From JAEZDP01 sp964430855 (GTDB lineage Bacteria; Acidobacteriota; Vicinamibacteria; Vicinamibacterales; Vicinamibacteraceae): DNA of 64,000 nt. The stretch covers positions 19,811-83,810 of the forward strand of contig CAYSHC010000006.1 of assembly GCA_964430855.1 (NCBI GenBank), written 5' to 3'. The notes below the pieces were generated by a model. That model saw only the letters and a list, made by a program, of their open reading frames with translations, did not search any database and was not told where the DNA came from. Position numbers and translations under genes: made by a program. Positions 18,717 through 27,132 of this stretch are shown piece by piece; position 1 is the stretch's first letter; every line of letters starts with the position of its first letter.

Positions 18717-19139
18717 GTGCACGAGACAACCGAGGCCCGGCGGTCGAAGGACGAGTGGCGCGCCCTGCTGCCGCCGGACGTCTACTCCGTCCTGTTCGAG
18801 GAAGCCACCGAGTGCGCGGGCACGAGCCCGCTCAACGACGAGAAACGCCCGGGCACGTTCGTCTGCGCGGCCTGTCACAACCCGCTCTTCTCCTCGACGA
18901 CCAAGTTCGAGAGCGGCACCGGTTGGCCCTCGTTCTTCGAGGCACTGCCCGGCAGGGTCGCCACGAAGATCGACTACAAGCTCTTCGTTCCGCGCGTCGA
19001 GTATCACTGCGCACGCTGCGGCGGGCACCAGGGCCACCGGTTCGACGACGGGCCGCCGCCGACGGGCCAGCGCTACTGCAACAACGGCCTGGCGCTGCTC
19101 TTCGTGCCCGAGGGTGAGCCGCTGCCGGAGCTCAGGTAG
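18717..19139 (+). CDS. msrB: Peptide-methionine (R)-S-oxide reductase
   Basis: Repairs the R form of methionine sulfoxide in proteins. It has 140 residues. The zinc site is formed by Cys50-x2-Cys53 (CAACHNP) and Cys98-x2-Cys101 (CARCGGHQGH). The catalytic Cys121 sits in RYCNNGLALLF. GTGWPSFFEAL is the conserved substrate-pocket stretch. The start is GTG at 18717 with GAGGAGG upstream, which fixes it against the long open frame further 5'. There is no signal peptide, so it is cytoplasmic. It is convergent with etfA, with a palindromic repeat in between. Confidence 0.95.
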   Translation: MHETTEARRSKDEWRALLPPDVYSVLFEEATECAGTSPLNDEKRPGTFVCAACHNPLFSSTTKFESGTGWPSFFEALPGRVATKIDYKLFVPRVEYHCARCGGHQGHRFDDGPPPTGQRYCNNGLALLFVPEGEPLPELR

Positions 19140-19158
19140 GCAGGAGCAGGGCGCGGCT

Positions 19159-19181
19159 GGCCCGGAGGGCCGTCCCTACCT
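19159..19181. repeat. Copy of a dispersed palindromic repeat, at the end of etfA
   Basis: 23 bases here are identical to the inner part of the 27-bp repeat found at 43864-43890 and 44007-44033. It contains the etfA stop codon (TAG, 19178-19176) and lies between convergent msrB and etfA. The core can fold (GGGCC paired with GGCCC), so it may act as a terminator for both genes. Confidence 0.7.
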
Positions 19182-20132
19182 CAGGGCCGCGATGATGGCC
19201 GGGACGACCTCGAACAGGTCGCCCACGATGCCATAGTCGGCGAGCTCGAAGATCGGGGCGTCGGGATCCTTGTTGATCGCGACGATCGTCCGTGCCCCCT
19301 TCATGCCGACCACGTGCTGGATCGCCCCGGAGATGCCGACAGCCACGTACAGCTTCGGCGCCACCGTCTGGCCGGAGCTGCCGATCTGGCGATCCATCGG
19401 TAACCAGCCGCTATCGCAAACAGGGCGCGACGCCGCCACTTCGGCACCGAGCGCCGCGGCGAGGTCGCGGGCGAGGTCCAGGTGCTCGGGTCCCTTGATG
19501 CCGCGTCCCACGGCCACGATCCGCGGCGCCGCCGTCAGGTCGACGGCCTGCGACGCCTCGGTGAACGGCGGCTCCACTGCCTGACGGATGGCCGAGGCGT
19601 CGAAAGGCACCTCGAGGGCGCGGACCGGCGCCGAGCCCGGGCGCAGCGCGTCGGCCCTCCAGGCGCCGACCTGCGTCGAGGCGAGGTGCGGCGCGGGCCC
19701 TTCCGCCACCACCTCTGCCGAGAGGCGTCCCTGGAACACCGGCCGCGTGAACACCGTCGTCCCGTCGTCCTCCGTGCGGATCGCGACGCAGTCGGGCACC
19801 ACGGGGCGGTCGAGCCGCGCGGCCAAGCGTGCCAGGAAATCGCGGGCCTGGTAGGTGTGCGCCGCGAGGACGAGCGCCGGCTGGAGCTGCTCGATCACCC
19901 CGGCGCATGCCTGCACGTAGCCGTCGGCCGTGTACTCGGCCAGGGCCGGGTGCGACACCGTCACCACCTCGGCCACGTCGGCGTTTGCAAGCGCGTCAGT
20001 CAACGGCGAGACGTCGTCGCCAAGGACGGCGACCGTCACGGGGCGCCCGAGGTGCTGCGCCGCGACGACTGCCTCGAGCGTCGCACGGTGCAGCGCCCTG
20101 CGGCGGTGTTCGGCCAGGACCAGCACCATCAT
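19176..20132 (-). CDS. etfA: Electron transfer flavoprotein alpha subunit
   Basis: Binds the FAD that carries electrons from acyl-CoA dehydrogenases. It has 318 residues, normal length. The C-terminal FAD domain shows the family signature: AVGRGIKGPEHLDL, CDSGWLPMDRQIGSSGQTV, YVAVGISGAIQHVVGM and AINKDPDAPIFELADYG. The start is ATG at 20132 (ATGATG), overlapping the etfB stop. It is in an operon with etfB. The membrane Fe-S oxidoreductase at 16746-18659 is the likely next carrier towards menaquinone. Confidence 0.96.
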   Translation of the reverse strand: MMVLVLAEHRRRALHRATLEAVVAAQHLGRPVTVAVLGDDVSPLTDALANADVAEVVTVSHPALAEYTADGYVQACAGVIEQLQPALVLAAHTYQARDFLARLAARLDRPVVPDCVAIRTEDDGTTVFTRPVFQGRLSAEVVAEGPAPHLASTQVGAWRADALRPGSAPVRALEVPFDASAIRQAVEPPFTEASQAVDLTAAPRIVAVGRGIKGPEHLDLARDLAAALGAEVAASRPVCDSGWLPMDRQIGSSGQTVAPKLYVAVGISGAIQHVVGMKGARTIVAINKDPDAPIFELADYGIVGDLFEVVPAIIAALR

Positions 20133-20899
20133 GCGCCTCCCTCGAGTACGCGCGCGTCCTCGCGCAGCGCCCTGATCAGCTCGCGGGCCGCCTCCTCTGG
20201 CGCCCCCTCGATGAGCCGTGTCTGCTTGCGCCCTTCGGGGACGGCGAGCGCGCGGATGCGGACCCGCGGCGACGAGACCAGGCCGGCCACCTGCCGCAGC
20301 TCCTTCTTCTTCGCCGCCATGATGCCCTTGAGCGTCGCGTATCGCAGCTGGTTGATCCCGCTCTGGACGGTGAGCAGGGCCGGCGTGGGCAGCGTCACCC
20401 ACTGGAACCAGCCGCCCTCGAGCTCGCGCTTGACCCGCACCTGCGCGCCGTCCACCTGGATGTCCATCACGATGGTCGCGTGGGGAATCCCGAGCCGCTC
20501 GGCGAGCACCACGCCGACCTGGCCGAAGCCCTGATCGTCGGACTGCAGGCCCGTGAGGACGAGGTCCGCCGACTCCGGCCCGACCGCGGCCGCGAGCGCG
20601 TCGGCCACCACGAACGCGTCGGCCTCGGCGAGCTGGTCGCCCTCGACGTGCACCGCGCGGTCGGCGCCGCGGGCGAGCGCCTCGCGCAGCGCCTGCGTCA
20701 CGCGCGCGGGCCCGGCCGACACCGCCACCACCTCCCCGCCGTGCGCCTCCTTGAGGCGCAGCGCAGCCTCGAGGGCGTAGGCGTCGGGCTCGTTCATCTC
20801 GAACGAGGCGTCGGCGTCGCGGATCCAGGGCCGCGCGTCGTCGGGGCGGACGGACCAGTCGCGCGCCACCACCTGCTTGATGCAGACGACGATCTTCAT
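20129..20899 (-). CDS. etfB: Electron transfer flavoprotein beta subunit
   Basis: Forms the ETF heterodimer with EtfA and holds AMP or, in bifurcating types, FAD. It has 256 residues. The N-terminus MKIVVCIKQV, the NEPDAYALEAALRLKE stretch and the signature LVLTGLQSDDQGFGQVG are typical. The later GINQLRYATLKGIMAAKKKE is the EtfB C-terminal recognition region. The start is ATG at 20899. A CATAAT box lies only 7-12 bases upstream, so the message may be leaderless. The acyl-CoA dehydrogenase at 56656-57795 is a possible electron donor. Confidence 0.96.
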   Translation of the reverse strand: MKIVVCIKQVVARDWSVRPDDARPWIRDADASFEMNEPDAYALEAALRLKEAHGGEVVAVSAGPARVTQALREALARGADRAVHVEGDQLAEADAFVVADALAAAVGPESADLVLTGLQSDDQGFGQVGVVLAERLGIPHATIVMDIQVDGAQVRVKRELEGGWFQWVTLPTPALLTVQSGINQLRYATLKGIMAAKKKELRQVAGLVSSPRVRIRALAVPEGRKQTRLIEGAPEEAARELIRALREDARVLEGGA

Positions 20900-20905
20900 C
20901 GGCTC

Positions 20906-20911
20906 ATTATG
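20906..20911 (-). promoter_or_regulatory. Possible -10 box of etfBA
   Basis: CATAAT on the minus strand would place the start of transcription at or next to the A of the etfB ATG. No -35 box can be made out in the GC-only sequence behind it (20930-21018). Confidence 0.25.
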
Positions 20912-21018
20912 TCCGATGCGCCGGCGCGCGCGGCCGCGGACCGCTCACCGTCTGCCGCGGGCCGCGCACCGCTGTCCGCTGCGCGGGGACCGCGAACCAG
21001 GTGCCGCGGAAGGCGGAC

Positions 21019-22257
21019 CTACTCGAAGCGCTTGAAGAGGAGCGAGGCGTTCGTGCCGCCGAACCCGAACGAGTTCGACAGCGCGTAGCGAATCTCGGCC
21101 GGCCGCGCCGTGTGCGGCACGTAGTCGAGGTCGCACCCCTCGTCGGGGTTGTCGAGGTTGATGGTCGGCGGCAGGGTGGCCTCCCGGATGGCGAGCGCCG
21201 TGATGCCAGCCTCCAGGCCGCCCGCCGCGCCGAGCAGGTGCCCGGTCATCGACTTGGTGGACGACACCGCAAGCCGGTAGGCGTGCTCGCCGAAGCACGA
21301 CTTGATGGCGAGCGTCTCGGTGGGGTCGTTGATCGGCGTGGACGTGCCGTGCGCGTTGATGTAGTCGACGACGTCGGGGGTGACGCCCCCCTTGCGGAGC
21401 GCCATGCGCATCGCGCGGACGGCGCCTTCGCCGTCCTCCGGCTGGCCGGTCATGTGATAGGCATCCGACGAGATGCCGTAGCCCGCGATCTCGCAGTAGA
21501 TCGTCGCGCCACGCTGCCGGGCGTGCTCGAGGTCCTCGAGGATGAGGATGCCGGCGCCCTCGCCGATGATGAAGCCGTCGCGATCGCGATCGAACGGACG
21601 GCAGGCCTTCTCCGGCTCGTCGTTGCGCGTCGACAGCGCGCGCATGGCGCCGAAGCCGCCGATGCTCATCGGCGTGACCGCCGCTTCCGCCCCGCCCGCG
21701 ATCATGACGCGGGCGTCACCGCGCTTGATGATCTCGTAGGAGTCGCCGATGGCATGCGCGGAGGCCGAGCATGCCGTGCAGGCCGCCATGTTGGGGCCCT
21801 TGGCGCCGAAGCGGATCGACACCTGGCCCGAGGCCAGATTGATGATGGCCGAGGGAATGAAGAATGGCGAGATCTTGCGCGGCCCCCCGCGGAGGTACTC
21901 CTCGTGCTCGCGCTCGATCGTGCCGAAGCCGCCGATCCCCGACGCGATGAACACGCCGACGTCGGCCGCGTTGTCCGGAGTGATGGTCAGCGCGGCGTCG
22001 TCGACCGCGAACTGGCTGGCAGCGATGGCGTACTGGATGAAGGTGTCGACCTTCTTGACTTCCTTCTTCTCGACGTACTGGAGCGGATCGAACCCCTTGA
22101 CCTCGCCCGCGATCTGTGTCGAGAACGCGGACGCGTCGAACCGCGTGATCCGCGTGATCCCGGTCCGTCCCGCCCGCAGGGCGTCCCAGTTCGCCTGCGT
22201 CCCGATGCCCAGCGACGACACGAGGCCGACGCCCGTCACCACCACTCGCCTGGACAA
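21019..22257 (-). CDS. fabF: 3-oxoacyl-ACP synthase II
   Basis: Condenses malonyl-ACP with acyl-ACP in fatty-acid elongation. It has 412 residues. The catalytic triad is Cys163 (TACSASAHAIG), His303 (NAHGTSTP) and His340 (KSMTGHLLGAAG). The end, NSFGFGGTNASLLFKR, is the usual FabF C-terminus. The start is an uncommon TTG at 22257; GGAGG 5 bases upstream decides it, giving MSRRVVVTGVG. It follows acpP by 17 bases, the standard acpP-fabF pair, and is the last gene of the fatty-acid operon. Confidence 0.97.
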   Translation of the reverse strand: MSRRVVVTGVGLVSSLGIGTQANWDALRAGRTGITRITRFDASAFSTQIAGEVKGFDPLQYVEKKEVKKVDTFIQYAIAASQFAVDDAALTITPDNAADVGVFIASGIGGFGTIEREHEEYLRGGPRKISPFFIPSAIINLASGQVSIRFGAKGPNMAACTACSASAHAIGDSYEIIKRGDARVMIAGGAEAAVTPMSIGGFGAMRALSTRNDEPEKACRPFDRDRDGFIIGEGAGILILEDLEHARQRGATIYCEIAGYGISSDAYHMTGQPEDGEGAVRAMRMALRKGGVTPDVVDYINAHGTSTPINDPTETLAIKSCFGEHAYRLAVSSTKSMTGHLLGAAGGLEAGITALAIREATLPPTINLDNPDEGCDLDYVPHTARPAEIRYALSNSFGFGGTNASLLFKRFE

Positions 22258-22274
22258 TGCGCCTCCGATCCGGC

Positions 22275-22520
22275 CTACTTCTTGGCCTTGGCGTGCGACT
22301 CGATGTACGCGATCGCCTCGCGGACGCGCGTGATCTTCTCCGCGTCGTCGTCGGGAATCTCGACGCCGAACTCCTCCTCGAACGCCATCACCAGCTCGAC
22401 GACGTCGAGCGAATCGGCGCCGAGGTCGTCGACAAACGACGCATCCGGCGTCACTTCTTCCTCATCGACGCCCAACTGCTCCACGATGATGTCCTTGACC
22501 TTGTCTGCTACAGCCGACAT
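22275..22520 (-). CDS. acpP: Acyl carrier protein
   Basis: Carries the growing fatty-acyl chain on 4'-phosphopantetheine. It has 81 residues and is acidic. The attachment site is Ser37 in LGADSLDVVELVM. FGVEIPDDDAEKI is the conserved helix III region. A strong AGGAGGAG sits just before the ATG at 22520, as suits a very abundant protein. It lies between fabG and fabF. Confidence 0.98.
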   Translation of the reverse strand: MSAVADKVKDIIVEQLGVDEEEVTPDASFVDDLGADSLDVVELVMAFEEEFGVEIPDDDAEKITRVREAIAYIESHAKAKK

Positions 22521-22535
22521 CTCTGCTCCTCCTGC

Positions 22536-23279
22536 CTAGGCGTACATCCCGCCGTTGACGGCGAGGACCTGCCCGGTGATGTAACCTGCCGCGTCGGATG
22601 CCAGGAAGCACACCGCCGCGGCGATATCGTCCGGCGTGCCGAGTCTGCCCAGCGGGATCGTCGACGCCCAGCTGGCCTGGGCGTCGGCGCTGATCTCCCG
22701 CGTCATGTCCGTGTCGATCAGGCCTGGCGCCACGACGTTCACGGTGATGTTGCGTGAGGCCACCTCACGCGCGAGTGCCTTCGAGAATCCGATGATGCCG
22801 GCCTTCGTGGCCGCGTAGTTGGTCTGGCCCGGGTTGCCCGTCTGCCCCACGACCGAGCTGATGCTGATGATGCGCCCGGACCGCTGCCGCACCATCGTCT
22901 TCAGCACGGCCTGCGTGCAGATGAACGTGCCGGTGAGGTTGGTCGCGAGCACCGCGTCCCATTCCTCGCGCTTCATCCGCAGCAGCAGCTGGTCGCGCGT
23001 GATGCCCGCGTTGTTGACGAGCACGTCAATCCGGCCCCATCCGTCGAGTATGCGCCCGACCGCCGCGGAGACGGCCGCCGCGTCGGACACGTCGGCCGCC
23101 AGCGCAAGGCTCTCACCGCCGGCGGCCGCAATCTCGGCCGCCACCGACTCCGCCGCGTCGCCACGCGACGTCAGCGCCACGCGGGCACCGGCCTTCGCGA
23201 GCATCAGCGCCGTTGCGCGGCCGATGCCGCGGGACGCGCCGGTCACCAGCGCCACCTTGCCTGTCAAATCGAGGGTCAC
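22536..23279 (-). CDS. fabG: 3-oxoacyl-ACP reductase
   Basis: NADPH-dependent reduction of 3-oxoacyl-ACP, first reductive step of elongation. It has 247 residues and is a short-chain dehydrogenase. The nucleotide motif is TGASRGIG (residues 13-20) and NNAG is at 89-92. The catalytic residues are Ser142, Tyr155 and Lys159 (SSVVGQTGNPGQTNYAATKAG). The GTG at 23279 overlaps the fabD stop by 4 bases. All key residues are intact. Confidence 0.96.
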   Translation of the reverse strand: MTLDLTGKVALVTGASRGIGRATALMLAKAGARVALTSRGDAAESVAAEIAAAGGESLALAADVSDAAAVSAAVGRILDGWGRIDVLVNNAGITRDQLLLRMKREEWDAVLATNLTGTFICTQAVLKTMVRQRSGRIISISSVVGQTGNPGQTNYAATKAGIIGFSKALAREVASRNITVNVVAPGLIDTDMTREISADAQASWASTIPLGRLGTPDDIAAAVCFLASDAAGYITGQVLAVNGGMYA

Positions 23280-24208
23280 GATGCCGAGAAGAGCGCCTCC
23301 ACCGCTGCGAGCTGGTCGGGTGCGCCGAAGCTGACCACCCGCGCTTCGCGGTCGATCTTGCGCACGAGTCCTGACAGGACGGTACCCGGACCCACTTCAA
23401 CATACGCGCGGACGCCAGCCGATGCAAGACGACGGATGCTGTCTTCCCACCGGACGGCGCCGGGAATCTGCGCCACGAGCGCGTCGATGGCCGCGCCGCC
23501 GTCGATCTTGGGTTCCGCGTCGACGTTGGCCACGACGGGCACCGAAGGCGGCTGGACTGCCAGCGCCCGCAGTTCGGGCTCGAGGCGCGCGCGCGCCGGC
23601 TCCATGAGGGCGCAATGAAACGGAGCGCTGACATTGAGCGCGACCACGCGCCGCGCGCCCCGCGCCTTCGCCAGATCGCCGGCACGCGCCACCGCTGCCG
23701 TGGTGCCGGCGATGACGACCTGTCCCGGCGCGTTGAGGTTGGCAGGGCTCACCACTTCGCCCTGCGCCGCCTCGGCACACGCCGCCGCGACCTCTGCCGC
23801 GTCGAGGCCGAGGATGGCCGCCATGGCGCCGGTGCCGACCGGCACGGCCTCCTGCATGTACTGCCCGCGATGCCTGACGATGCGCACGGCATCCTCGAAG
23901 GGGATCGTCCCGGCGGCCACGTGCGCCGAGTACTCGCCCAGGCTGTGCCCCGCCATCATCGCCGGCGTCAGGCCGCGCCCCGCCAGCACGCGCCACGCCG
24001 CGACGCTCGTCGTGAGGATGGCGGGCTGCGTGTGCTCGGTGAGCGCGAGCTGCTCCTCGGGTCCCTCGAAGCAGAGCGTCGACAGCGGGAACCCCAGCGC
24101 GCGATCGGCGGCGTCGAACACCTCCCGCGCTTCGGGATGCGCCTCGTACAGTTCACGGCCCATCCCGACGGCCTGGGAACCCTGTCCTGGAAAGATGAAC
24201 GCAATCAT
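23276..24208 (-). CDS. fabD: Malonyl-CoA:ACP transacylase
   Basis: Moves malonyl from CoA to ACP. It has 310 residues. The nucleophile is Ser89 in GHSLGEYSA and the catalytic His is His198 in SAPFHCALM. The start MIAFIFPGQGSQ is canonical. The ATG at 24208 overlaps the plsX stop by 4 bases and its own stop overlaps the fabG start, so the three are coupled. The long open frame upstream of the ATG belongs to no family. Confidence 0.97.
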   Translation of the reverse strand: MIAFIFPGQGSQAVGMGRELYEAHPEAREVFDAADRALGFPLSTLCFEGPEEQLALTEHTQPAILTTSVAAWRVLAGRGLTPAMMAGHSLGEYSAHVAAGTIPFEDAVRIVRHRGQYMQEAVPVGTGAMAAILGLDAAEVAAACAEAAQGEVVSPANLNAPGQVVIAGTTAAVARAGDLAKARGARRVVALNVSAPFHCALMEPARARLEPELRALAVQPPSVPVVANVDAEPKIDGGAAIDALVAQIPGAVRWEDSIRRLASAGVRAYVEVGPGTVLSGLVRKIDREARVVSFGAPDQLAAVEALFSAS

Positions 24209-25257
24209 CGTTGGCTGTCGGTCTGGAGGGACGCCTGCCCCTGTGACGGCTGGCCCGCGGCCAGCGTGCGCTTCAATCGGTCCACCAGGCCCTCGCGCGC
24301 GAACCGTGCGGTGAGCGCGACCCCGCGCTCGACGGCACGAGCGGACGACCGCCCGTGGCCGATGACGCAGACGCCTTCCACGCCCAGCAGCGGCGCACCG
24401 CCCGATTCGGAGTAGTCGAGCCGCGTCCGGAACCGGCGGAACGCGCCACGCACCAGCAACGCGCCCACCTGCGCCGTCACGGTGCGGGTGATCTCGTCGG
24501 TCAGCAGGTGCTCGATCGTCTCGACCAGGCCCTCGCTCGTCTTGAGCGCGACGTTGCCCGTGAAGCCGTCGCAGACGATGACGTCCGCGTCGCCCACGAA
24601 CAGGTCGGTAGCCTCGAGGGGCCCGACGAAGGCCAGCGACGACTCCGCCAGCAGGCGCGTCGCGTCGCGAATCAGCTCGTTGCCCTTCGCCGCCTCCTGG
24701 CCATTGGAGAGCACTGCCACCCTGGGCCGGCCGACGCCCAGCGTGACGCTGGCATACGCGGCGCCGAGGTGCGCAAACTCCAGCAGGTGCGACGGGCGGC
24801 ACTCCACCGTCGCGCCGGCGTCGATCAGGATCGCGGCCCCGTTGACCGTGGGGATCGTCGCCGCCAGCGCGGGCCTGTCGATGCCCGCCATCCGCCCGAG
24901 CGCCCCGTGGGCCGCCAGGATGGTGGCGCCGGAATGACCCGCCGAGAACATGCCGTCGGCACGGCCACGGGCGACGAGGTCGGCGGCCATCCGCACGGAC
25001 GTCGGCCGTCGCCGCCGGGCGATGGACGCGTACGGCTCGTCCATCCGCACCGCGTCTGGCGCGTCCACGATCTCGATCGGCAGCGTCGCGGCCGCCGGAA
25101 ACCGGTCGAGCTCGGCCTGGAGGGCCTCACGGGCGCCGACGAGCAGAAGCGACATCGCCGCCTCGCTTGCGGCGGCAATGGCTCCCTGGACGACGACGGC
25201 GGGGGCATGGTCGCCCCCCATCGCATCGACGGCGATGCGAATGCCCTCGACAGGCAC
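24205..25257 (-). CDS. plsX: Phosphate acyltransferase PlsX
   Basis: Converts acyl-ACP to acyl-phosphate, the first step towards phosphatidic acid with PlsY. It has 350 residues. It starts with the canonical IAVDAMGGDHAP. VSVRMAADL-like TSVRMAADLVARG and CDGFTGNVALKTSEG are conserved. The usual SAGNTGA motif reads SAGHSGA here. The start is GTG at 25257, 10 bases after the rpmF stop. fabH, which often follows plsX, is not in this cluster. Confidence 0.95.
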   Translation of the reverse strand: MPVEGIRIAVDAMGGDHAPAVVVQGAIAAASEAAMSLLLVGAREALQAELDRFPAAATLPIEIVDAPDAVRMDEPYASIARRRRPTSVRMAADLVARGRADGMFSAGHSGATILAAHGALGRMAGIDRPALAATIPTVNGAAILIDAGATVECRPSHLLEFAHLGAAYASVTLGVGRPRVAVLSNGQEAAKGNELIRDATRLLAESSLAFVGPLEATDLFVGDADVIVCDGFTGNVALKTSEGLVETIEHLLTDEITRTVTAQVGALLVRGAFRRFRTRLDYSESGGAPLLGVEGVCVIGHGRSSARAVERGVALTARFAREGLVDRLKRTLAAGQPSQGQASLQTDSQR

Positions 25258-25267
25258 GGCCGTCGGC

Positions 25268-25453
25268 TCAGACCTCGTCGTCGACCGGGCGCACCTGACG
25301 GCCGCGGTAGTAGCCGCACGTCGGGCAGACCACGTGCGGCGGCTTCAGCTCGGTGCACTGCGGACACGGGCCGAGCGAGGTGGCCTTGAGGGCATCGTGC
25401 GTCCGGCGCTTGGCCGTACGGCTCTTCGAATGGCGTCGCTTGGGATTCGGCAT
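25268..25453 (-). CDS. rpmF: 50S ribosomal protein L32
   Basis: Small 61-residue protein of the large subunit. It starts MPNPKRRHSKSRTAKRRTHD and has a zinc ribbon with CPQC and CPTCGYYRG, so it is the zinc-binding (C+) form. It lies between yceD (DUF177) and plsX, a very widely conserved order. It is expected to be cotranscribed with both. Confidence 0.98.
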   Translation of the reverse strand: MPNPKRRHSKSRTAKRRTHDALKATSLGPCPQCTELKPPHVVCPTCGYYRGRQVRPVDDEV

Positions 25454-25463
25454 GACAGGGTCT

Positions 25464-25997
25464 TCAGTCGGCGCGCCGGCCGGACACGATGGCCTTGAGC
25501 GCGGCGAGTCGGGGATCCACCCACGTGGTGTCGCACGTGCAGGCGGACTCGTTGAGGTTCGTCCCGCACTGCGGGCACAGCCCGCGGCAGTCGGGACGGC
25601 ACAGCGGCTTCATCGGCAGGGCGAGGTAGCCCTGCTCGCGCACGAACGCGGCCAGGTCCAGCGCGTCGCCCCGGTAGAACTCCGTGGCGAGGTCCTCCTC
25701 GGCGATCTCGTGCTCCTCGGCGGCCTCGAGTTCGGCGACGGGCCGGAACACCACGTCCACCGCGACGTCGAGCGCAACGAGGTACGGCTCGGCGCAACGC
25801 GAGCACGGCACCAGCACGTCGCCCGCGACACGGCCGGTCAGACGGAACTCGCCCCGCGGCGCCCGCAGCAGGGACCCGGTCAGCTGGAGGGCCTCGACGA
25901 CGGCGAAGTCGTCGGCCGGCACGGCAAGCGCCTCTGGCGACAGCACGACCCGCAGGGGCGTCAGGTCGTCGGCCAGGGTGATGAGGTCGAGCAGCAT
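25464..25997 (-). CDS. YceD-family protein (DUF177)
   Basis: A 177-residue protein linked to 23S rRNA accumulation and nearly always found before rpmF. It shows the family cysteines: CSRC near residue 80, then CRPDCRGLCPQCGTNLN near 135. A short CTCD follows, so it probably binds zinc. I chose the ATG at 25997 (MLLDLITLADDL), which has a TATACT box about 45 bases upstream; the frame continues 15 codons further without homology. It is the first gene of the rpmF-plsX-fab operon. Confidence 0.85.
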   Translation of the reverse strand: MLLDLITLADDLTPLRVVLSPEALAVPADDFAVVEALQLTGSLLRAPRGEFRLTGRVAGDVLVPCSRCAEPYLVALDVAVDVVFRPVAELEAAEEHEIAEEDLATEFYRGDALDLAAFVREQGYLALPMKPLCRPDCRGLCPQCGTNLNESACTCDTTWVDPRLAALKAIVSGRRAD

Positions 25998-26041
25998 CGC
26001 AGCCTTACACGCAGCGGCGGTGCCGTCTGCGCGAACACGCA

Positions 26042-26047
26042 AGTATA
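26042..26047 (-). promoter_or_regulatory. -10 box for the yceD-rpmF-plsX-fab operon
   Basis: TATACT on the minus strand lies in the 82-bp gap between the end of dgt and the DUF177 gene. A weak TTTCGC lies at the -35 distance. It would drive the whole operon down to fabF. Confidence 0.45.
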
Positions 26048-26079
26048 ACAGGGACGAAGGGCGTGCGAAAGCGGCGGGG

Positions 26080-27132
26080 TCAGCCGTCGACGCGGATCTC
26101 GACCCAGGGCCGGGGAATGAACAGCTCCTCGTACAGGCGGACGGCGTACCTGTCGGTCATGCCGGCGAGGAAGTCGCAGGCCGCGACGTCGAGGCCCTCC
26201 GCCTCGACGGTGGCCGGGTCCAGGAAGCGCGCGGGATTGGCGCGGACCTTCTCCCACAACCCTCCCAGGATCCCCGTGGCCTTCGCGAACTCGGCCGTGG
26301 CGATGGCGTTCTCGTAGACGCGCTCGAACATGAAGGCCCGGAGCTCGAGCAGCGCATCCAGCACGGCCTGGCTCATCCGGAGCTCGGTGAGGCCGACGGC
26401 GAGCGTCTCGGTGACCACGTCGGAGACCATCCGGCCGATGCGGCTCGACGAGGACGTGCCGAGCACGGCGATGGGCCCCTCGGGCAGGTCGTCCGCTGCC
26501 AGCACCCCTGCACGCACCGCATCGTCGATGTCGTGGTTGACGTACGCGATGATGTCGGCGACGCGGGCGACCTGGGCCTCGAGGGTCGCCGCGCGCTGCT
26601 CCGGCGGCAGGTTGATGGGCAGGCCGTGCTTGCCCTTCGAGTGCGTGGAGATGCCGTGTCGTACTTCCCAGGTGAGGTTCAGACCCTGGCGGTCGCGTTC
26701 GAGCACCTCCACGATCCGCAGGCTCTGCGCCGAATGGCTGAAGCCACCGGGCACGAGCTGGTCGAGCACGCGCTCGCCCGCGTGTCCGAACGGGGCATGC
26801 CCGAGGTCGTGGCCCAGGGCGATGGCCTCGGTAAGTTCCTCGTGCAGACGCAGCACCTTCGCAATCGTGCGGGCGATCTGCGACACCTCGAGCGTGTGCG
26901 TCAGGCGGGTGCGGTAGTGGTCGCCCTTCGGCGCGAAGAACACCTGGGTCTTGTGCTTCAGCCGGCGGAAGGCCTTCGAGTGCACCACCCGATCCCTGTC
27001 ACGCTGGAAGGCGGGCCGGATGGGATCCTCGGGCTCCTCGCGGACGCGCCCGCGCGACTCCGCGCTCCTCGCGGCGACCTCGGCCAGCGTCTCGAATTCG
27101 CGTCGTTCCAGTTGCTCGCGAATGGTCATCAT
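26080..27132 (-). CDS. dgt: Deoxyguanosinetriphosphate triphosphohydrolase-like HD protein
   Basis: Hydrolyses dNTPs to the nucleoside and triphosphate. It has 350 residues, so it belongs to the shorter dGTPase-like group. The HD-domain metal ligands are visible: RTRLTHTLEV (His79), LGHDLGHAPFGHAGE (His108, Asp109) and the later YVNHDIDDA. FRRLKHKTQVF precedes them as usual. The ATG at 27132 (ATGATG) overlaps the deoB stop. It is next to phosphopentomutase, so a role in deoxynucleotide turnover fits. It is the last gene of the long operon. Confidence 0.9.
   Translation of the reverse strand: MMTIREQLERREFETLAEVAARSAESRGRVREEPEDPIRPAFQRDRDRVVHSKAFRRLKHKTQVFFAPKGDHYRTRLTHTLEVSQIARTIAKVLRLHEELTEAIALGHDLGHAPFGHAGERVLDQLVPGGFSHSAQSLRIVEVLERDRQGLNLTWEVRHGISTHSKGKHGLPINLPPEQRAATLEAQVARVADIIAYVNHDIDDAVRAGVLAADDLPEGPIAVLGTSSSSRIGRMVSDVVTETLAVGLTELRMSQAVLDALLELRAFMFERVYENAIATAEFAKATGILGGLWEKVRANPARFLDPATVEAEGLDVAACDFLAGMTDRYAVRLYEELFIPRPWVEIRVDG

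Noticed and set aside
20912..21018. GC-only intergenic sequence with recurring ACCGC words, as a tandem repeat
   Set aside because: The units are too short and irregular to define a period; it may only reflect base composition.
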